A stretch of DNA of 64,000 nucleotides from Ovis canadensis. Its lineage: Eukaryota > Chordata > Mammalia > Artiodactyla > Bovidae. Location: positions 33,830,501 to 33,894,500 of the forward strand of contig NC_091255.1 of NCBI RefSeq assembly GCF_042477335.2, in the 5' to 3' direction. The notes under the pieces were generated by a model that worked only from the letters and a program-made list of their open reading frames with translations, ran no database searches and was not told the DNA's origin. Position numbers and translations under genes: made by a program. Within the stretch, counting starts at the first letter, position 1, and each line of letters starts with the position of its first letter. Positions 58,292 to 64,000 of this stretch are shown in pieces.

Positions 58292-58508
58292 CTTCCCAGG
58301 TGGCTCAGCGGTAAAGAATCTGCCTGCAATGCAAGACCTGCAGGAGATATAGGTTTGATCCCTGGGCCAGGAAGATTCCCTGGAGGAGGGCATGGCAAAT
58401 CATTCCAGTAGTCTTGCCTGGAGAAATCCACGGACAGAGGGGCCTGGCAGGCTACAGTTTACAGGGTCACACAGAATTGGACACGACTGAAGTGACTGAG
58501 CATGCGGG
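58292..58508 (+). repeat. Bov-tA SINE, sense
   Basis: 'ggcttcccaggtggctcagcgg' to 'cagggtcacacagaattgg' and 'gactgaagtgactgagc'. Confidence 0.92.
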
Positions 58509-59837
58509 CATGCTCCCTGCATATCTGTGTCCACGGGGCTCCCACTGTCCTCAGGGCAGCCTGATGATTTAGCAGCATCGATGATCAGCAGTTAGACCCA
58601 GATACTTGTGCTTGTAGAACCTGCCATTCTCGTGCCCGTGTGAGTGTATGTGGACACAGAAGGCAGAGACTGGAGACGAGGGCCCTGCCTGAGCCCTTTT
58701 CTTCCAAGGCGCAGGTTGCCGGGATCCAGCCGGCTGGCCAGCTCTCAGTTTCAGATGTATCCCCAGGCAGGACCGGGCACAGAAGCTGTGGCCACGGTCA
58801 CAGGCGGCAGGCTCAGTGCCGGGCACCTACCTTGGCCAGCTCAGAGGTGCTGTGACTCCCTGGAGGCCTGGACATTGTCACTTGAACCCCTGCAGGGCCA
58901 CGGCGGTCAGAGCAGACGCCCATGTTCCCTCCCTCGCTCTTACAGGTGAGGAGAAATTTCTGGGTCCAGCATCTCTTGGAAATTGCCTAAGAGATTGCTT
59001 TGACCCCTGTCTCTCCTACCTCTCCCATTCCCCAGCCTGGCCAACTCTGCCCCGACTTCCTGTAAGGCTCAGTTCTGCCTCCTCCTCCAGGAAGGCCTCC
59101 AGGCTGCCTGCCTCTGGGAGGCGCTGTCTACACCTCTCTGGGCTCGGTTGATGTATTTCACCCAGGGGCCAGGTTGCCCACCCCTCCTTTGTCCCTTGCC
59201 CTATGCCGGGCCACATAGGTTGGGCCCCGAGGCTGGCACTGAGGCCAGGGATTGAGCCCATTCAGCTTTGTCAGAGCTCATACCTCCTAGGTAGCATCTG
59301 GTTCAAGGTCTGGCCCAGGAGGAGTTGGCCAATGCCTCCTACCTCCCTCACTTTACTGGGCCAGGGCCTTCCTCGCTGTGGACTCTCTTTCCCCTCAGAC
59401 TGGGCTCCCGAGAGCAGGGTGGTGTCTCCCTTCTGGGGTGGGGAGCGCTGACCTTCAGGCCAGGGCTGCTCTGGAGTCCCCGGTAGAGGGCAGAGCACCC
59501 ACTGTTGGCTCCTGTCTGTCTGTCCATCTTCCAATTCCTGTGTCCATGGGAACCAGGGCTAAGGTGGGGAAGTGGGTGACTGCTGGCTGCACTCATGCTG
59601 GGGAGACCCAAGCCTGTAACGAGGTCAGGGAGACTGCACTGGGCCTGATGGGGGTGGGCAGATGGACCAGGAGAGGGGCAGGAATGGCTCTCCACAGCCC
59701 CTCCCCCTGCACCCCGCTTCTCTGAGCTCTGCTGGGGAACCTGTGCACCATGGGGTGTGAAGGATCGTTTATTTCTCTGGATTGCCAGGGAAGGATTGGG
59801 GTATTCCCTTTTCTCTTTTATCCTGATTTAGAATGTT
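58509..59837. other. PITPNM3 intron 1, nothing recognised
   Basis: Unique GC-moderate sequence. No exon or repeat recognised. Confidence 0.4.
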
Positions 59838-59951
59838 TTTTGTTTTTTTTTTTTGGTCTGTGCTGGATGGCTTGTGGGATCTTAGTCCCCTAACCAGGGA
59901 TCGAACACACCCCCCCTACATTGGAACCATTGGACTGCCAGGGAAGTCCCT
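59838..59951 (-). repeat. Short CHR-type SINE, antisense
   Basis: T-rich start, 'gggatcttagtcccctaacc', 'agggatcgaacac' and 'ggactgccagggaagtccc'. Confidence 0.85.
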
Positions 59952-60114
59952 TGATTTAAAGTTTTGAATAAGTGTGACAGAGAAGGTGGGACAGAAGAGT
60001 CTGTTGGAGGATGTAGGCTGAGCCCTGGAGACCCTGCAGCCTGGGGGAGAGAAGCGAGGAAGAGACCCGGGCTCCTGCCCTGAGCTCTTCTGCAGAGCAC
60101 ACCCTGTCTGGTGG

Positions 60115-60290
60115 TCCTGAGCACAGGCCCTGGAGTCAGATGGACCTGGGTTCGGATCTTGCCTCATCCCTTATGAGCTTTATGACTTCAGTTGGATGAC
60201 ATCACCTCTCTGAACTTTATTTCTTAAACTGTAAGATGGGAATTCCTGACACCTGCTCCATGGGACTTGGTTAGGATGAGTTTAGATAAT
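60115..60290 (+). repeat. MIR SINE, sense
   Basis: 'ccctggagtcagatggacctg', 'gggttcggatcttgcc' and 'catcacctctctgaactt'. Confidence 0.8.
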
Positions 60291-61108
60291 ACCTGTGAAG
60301 CCACCAGCAGGTCATTTTTTGTTCATTTGCTTGTTTAACAAACACCTCTTGGCTTTCTTCCGCCTGGGCCCCTGTACTGGACACAGAATGCAGAGAAGTG
60401 AAGGGCAGGGACCTACCTCAAGGAGGTTGTGCTTCTGGGCCTTTGCCCTCACTGATCTGGGATCTAGGCACCCACCTTCTCTGACTCTCAAGACCATATG
60501 TGGCCTTCAGCGACCTGACCTGAGACCCTCTACCCCTTGGGAGATTTCTGAACCTCTTGGGCATCTGGGTCCACTCTTTTGGAAGTAAGCAGGTGATAGA
60601 CTCTGGATAGAGGTGAGAACCTTAAAACCCACCTGTCCTGAGCTCCCATCTATGACAGGCAGGTGAGCCCTACCTGTTCGGGCTCCATTTCCTCTCTCAC
60701 CTCTTCTTATACCCGTCTCCCCCTCTTTCACTGGCTCCGGCCACGTGGGTTTCTTTCTTCCCCTTGTGGGTAACTTTGCCCCTGCACTTCCTTCATCCAG
60801 GAAGGTGCTTACTCTCATCCTCTGCCTGTCCACGCCACACGTGTGTGCCAGGAACGTGCATGCACACACAGAGATGTACATACCAGCGCTTAGGATGTCT
60901 GGCTCTTTCTCACCATTCAAGTCTCCACTGACCCTCCACATTTTCAGAAAAGTCTTCCTCTCGTGCCCTCCCAAGAGTCTATATCAGTGTTTTCCTTTTT
61001 TGAAATATGACCTTTGCCGTTTGCTAAAAAAAAAAAAAAACCCTGCATGCCGGAGGAAGAGATGAAGGGAACATCTTCCTCCAAACACCAGGTGACGGCT
61101 ACTTCTTT
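60291..61108. other. PITPNM3 intron 1, nothing recognised
   Basis: Contains a short A14 run at 61027-61040. No exon was recognised. Confidence 0.4.
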
Positions 61109-61496
61109 ACATGATCTGTCCTTTTTTTTTTTTTTAAATAACTTTATTTATTTGTTTTATATTTTGCTGCTCTGGGTCTTTGTTGCTGCCCGAGCTTTTC
61201 TCTAGTTGTGGAGATTGGGGGCTACTCTCTAGTTGCGATGCGTGTCCATCTCATTTCAGTGGCTTCTCTTGTTGCGCAGCATGGGCTTTAGGGGCCCCAG
61301 GGGTTCGGTAGTTATGGCGCGTGGGCTCAGTAGTTGCAGTTCCTGGGCTCCAGAGCACAGACTCAGTAGGCGTGGCACACGGGCTCGATTGTACCATGGC
61401 AATGTGGGATCTTCCCAGACCAGGGATTGAACGTGTGTCTCCCGCATTGGCAGGCGGATTCTTTATCACCGAGCCACCAGGGAAGCCCACATGATC
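61109..61496 (-). repeat. Long CHR-type SINE with TSD, antisense
   Basis: A T15 tract, 'tttgctgctctgggtctttg', 'gctccagagcacagactcag' and 'gagccaccagggaagccc', flanked by ACATGATC at 61109-61116 and 61489-61496. Confidence 0.88.
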
Positions 61497-62785
61497 CATT
61501 CTTATAAGTTCTTTTTTGCACCAGGGTAGATAACTGAGATCCTCCTATGTATTGAATACCTACCTTTCCAGAAGCTGTTTTGAGCAGCCTGTCTGCAAAG
61601 AGGGAAGGACTGTAGCAAGTTTAAACAAACGTAGAGTGTGCATTTAAAAATCAGTGAAGGTATGCATTTTGAAAATAAAGAGGATGGCACTAAACCAGAT
61701 AAAAGATGCTTTTAAAGAGAAAATCAACTGTAGATACAGACCACAAAGGAGACTCGACACTCAGGTGAAGGGTTCATGCGGAAGGAGAAACAGCACTGGT
61801 CCAGTGTTTATAACTCACCGGGTGACAGAGTTCTTTTGACGATGGAGCCAAATGCCCTTGTCATCATCCCTCAGTGGATGTAGAGATCCACGCGTTCACG
61901 CCTGTCTGTTCTCCAGGCTATGACGACACTGTAAGAGACACTTGAGGAAAAAGGGCATTGTGGAGGTGGGAAGGGACGGTTTTACATTCTTCCTAGTACT
62001 TGCTGCTGCTGAAAGGATTGTTGCTGCTTCCTTGGTTTAGGACTGCCTCCTCTGTCCTCCTGTAGAGTGCAAGCTTTGGGAGGGCCCCACTCTGTCCCTC
62101 TTGTTCACCACGATGTCCCCAGCACCTAATACAGTGCCTTGCAGGATGGGCAGCTCCCTTTGACACCCCCAAAGCCCCACTCCCTTTCTGCCCATCTCTA
62201 GCTGGAAGAGCATCTCCTTCAAATGGAGCCGAAGCAGGCTCCTTGCAGGCTTCCCTGCTGCTGGGCTCTCCCCACTGGGACTCCCGCCAAGCCCAGCCCA
62301 TCACATGGTGTGGGTGTTGTGATGACCTAAGGTGATGGTGGCCTGCAAGGATGGATGCGGTGGGGGCGGCGAGGGAGGGACGAATTCCCGAGCTCTCCTC
62401 TTTTCCTCAGGCTCTAACACAAGCTCTCTTTAGGAGGGGGAGGTTGACAGGAATGCCGTTGCCCGTGGGTGAAGTATACACTGTGTGGGTAGGAGACCCA
62501 CCATAGCCAGTCCCTTCTCGCTGAAACTTCACTATTTAAATTCAGGAGACAAATCGACACAGATATATCTTTAGATGAACCCACCACTAATTAAACTCTT
62601 GCTGCTCATCATACAAAACTCAGGGACCAAATAGATGAGGTTAATATGACTGTCCTGACTGTCCAGATTCTTGCTTTCTTAGAAATGGAATAGATTTGGA
62701 CAGCAAGGGATATTTGCACATTCATATCATATGTCTGATAGTTTTTATATCCTTGATATCTGTTGGTTGAGAAAACATATAAAAT
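61497..62785. other. PITPNM3 intron 1, nothing recognised
   Basis: Unique-looking sequence; 62520-62785 is AT-rich. No exon was recognised. Confidence 0.4.
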
Positions 62786-63200
62786 TAATGTAAAATCAGG
62801 AAGGATTTTAAGTGATTGTATTTTTTGGACCATAGAAATCTTCACATACATTTAATGTATACCTATGCACTTCTTTATTTTATTGTATTTTGGTGCAATA
62901 AATGGTATTATTTTTCAAATTTCAAATTCCACTTGTTCATTTCTGACATACAGGAGTGCAACTGACTTTTCTATTTTGATTTTCTATCCTGTCATCTTGC
63001 TATCCTCAATAATTAGTTCCAGTAGGGTTTTTGGTTTCTTTTTTTGGTAGATTTTGTAGACTTATTGTTTTCTAGATAAACAATCATGCCATCTGAGAAT
63101 AAAAGCAGTTTTATTTTTCCTTTCTCATATGTATACCTTTTATTTCTTTTTCTTGTCTTATTTCTCTAGCCAGAACTTCCCCCATATACCTTTGGGAAAT
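62786..63200 (-). repeat. Old L1 ORF2 fragment, antisense
   Basis: 'ctatcctgtcatcttgctat', 'aataattagttccagtaggg', 'aaacaatcatgccatctgag' and 'aataaaagcagttttatttt' are classic antisense L1 ORF2 phrases. Confidence 0.75.
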
Positions 63201-64000
63201 GGTCCCATAGTCATGTTAGAAATACTCACTTATTGTGTATCTGGATTCTTCCAACTCCCTTGCAATAAATCCAGGGTCATAGGAAGGAAATTGCTGATCA
63301 GACTGTCATGCTCTCTACGCTGTTGGGTGAGAATGAAGAGCTTAGAGCGTCCCCACTGGGCATGTAGGGGAAGACCCAGATTTACACCCAGAAGTGACTC
63401 CCAGGTCGATTTTCCTTATGATCTCTGCCTTTTCTGTGTTTCAGAACGTGCTTTTTGCTTGGCTTCAAGCCATGAAGGTCAAGTGGGGTGTGTGTTTGGG
63501 AGTTTGTGGTGGGTGGGGCAGGAGGGTTAGGCAGGAGGGCTGGGGCCCTGGGCTGACCTGTGCTGGCCTCTCCCTTCAGGAGCAGTTTATGTTCTGGGAT
63601 CTGGGCTCAGGGCAGGAAACGGTGCCAGCATCCTGCAGCGTAGCTGGGTGCAGTGAGCTGAGGCTGCAGCAGGTTTTCTGGGGAATGCGTCATGAGGTGT
63701 GTTCTAGCCAAGGCTGGGGGAATGCCCACCTCTTGCTGGTTCATTTACATCTACTATTGCCAGATCAGCTCCTCAAGCATCAGTCAGAGTTGAAAAGTTT
63801 CAGGGGAAAGTCTCTTTTGGGTTACTTATTGCACGGATGCGGGAACCAAAGTAGGGGCATTGCTGATGCAAGAAGCCATGTGTACTGGATGGCCAGGGCT
63901 GAACAGAGGAAGATAAACCCTGTGTGCAGGGTGGTTTTACTGTTTTCCACTGAATTACGATGCAATGAATTGTAGGGTGCATCACTATTTTCTTTTTTTT
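63201..64000. other. PITPNM3 intron 1, nothing recognised
   Basis: No exon was supported. The window ends in a T-run that may be the start of another antisense retroelement. Confidence 0.4.

Larger units (their letters stand above)
48215..64000 (+). other. PITPNM3: PITPNM3 intron 1 (5' part)
   Basis: From the GTGAGG donor to the window end, no exon encoding the expected continuation (GGPPPGGGAPWHLRNVL in human, from memory) was found, so exon 2 lies beyond 64 kb. The intron contains a few SINEs, MIRs and L1 fragments. It is less repeat-dense than the KIAA0753 introns, leaving room for regulatory elements. Confidence 0.75.

Noticed and set aside
63394-63975. 193-codon open frame and a possible PITPNM3 exon near 63445
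   Set aside because: The 'cag|aacgtgct' start gave a superficial NVL match, but the following residues do not continue like PITPNM3 exon 2.

Overview
This is a mammalian genomic window, almost certainly from a bovid ruminant (cattle most likely; sheep, goat or another bovid possible). The evidence is the density of ruminant-specific retroelements: BovB (RTE) LINEs, Bov-tA/Bov-A2 SINEs carrying the usual 'ctccaggcaagaatactgg' core, tRNA-Glu-derived CHR-type SINEs, and a young ruminant L1. All gene assignments come from reading the exons and recalling family sequences; no database search was run.

Region 1 (1 to about 31 kb, + strand) is the 3' third of KIAA0753 (Moonraker/OFIP), a centriolar-satellite and ciliogenesis protein. 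Eight coding exons with GT/AG borders and consistent phases are visible (530-619, 3760-3838, 4892-4975, 10389-10574, 12332-12413, 17341-17461, 17945-18169, 29523-29640). Together they encode 327 residues and the stop codon. The introns hold a 2.1 kb antisense BovB, several old L1 fragments, a sense BovB, a full-length RPS3A retropseudogene and a young 5'-truncated L1 with a perfect 16-bp target-site duplication.

Region 2 (about 31-47.7 kb) is intergenic. It contains SINEs, BovB 3' fragments, MIRs, microsatellites and some unique AT-rich tracts that could be regulatory.

Region 3 (about 47.7-64 kb) opens with a strong CpG island containing the first coding exon of PITPNM3 (ATG at 48193, reading MAKAGRA, then a GTGAGG donor). 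The rest is PITPNM3 intron 1. KIAA0753 followed tail-to-head by PITPNM3 matches the order I recall from human 17p13 (cattle chromosome 19 by synteny). The two genes are neighbours with no evident joint pathway.

No new gene system was found. The most interesting observations are a decayed tandem duplicate of a KIAA0753 exon (864-953, the same 90-nt length as the live exon, with an in-frame TAG and a lost donor) and a roughly 1.2 kb inverted BovB pair flanking four KIAA0753 exons, which could promote back-splicing.
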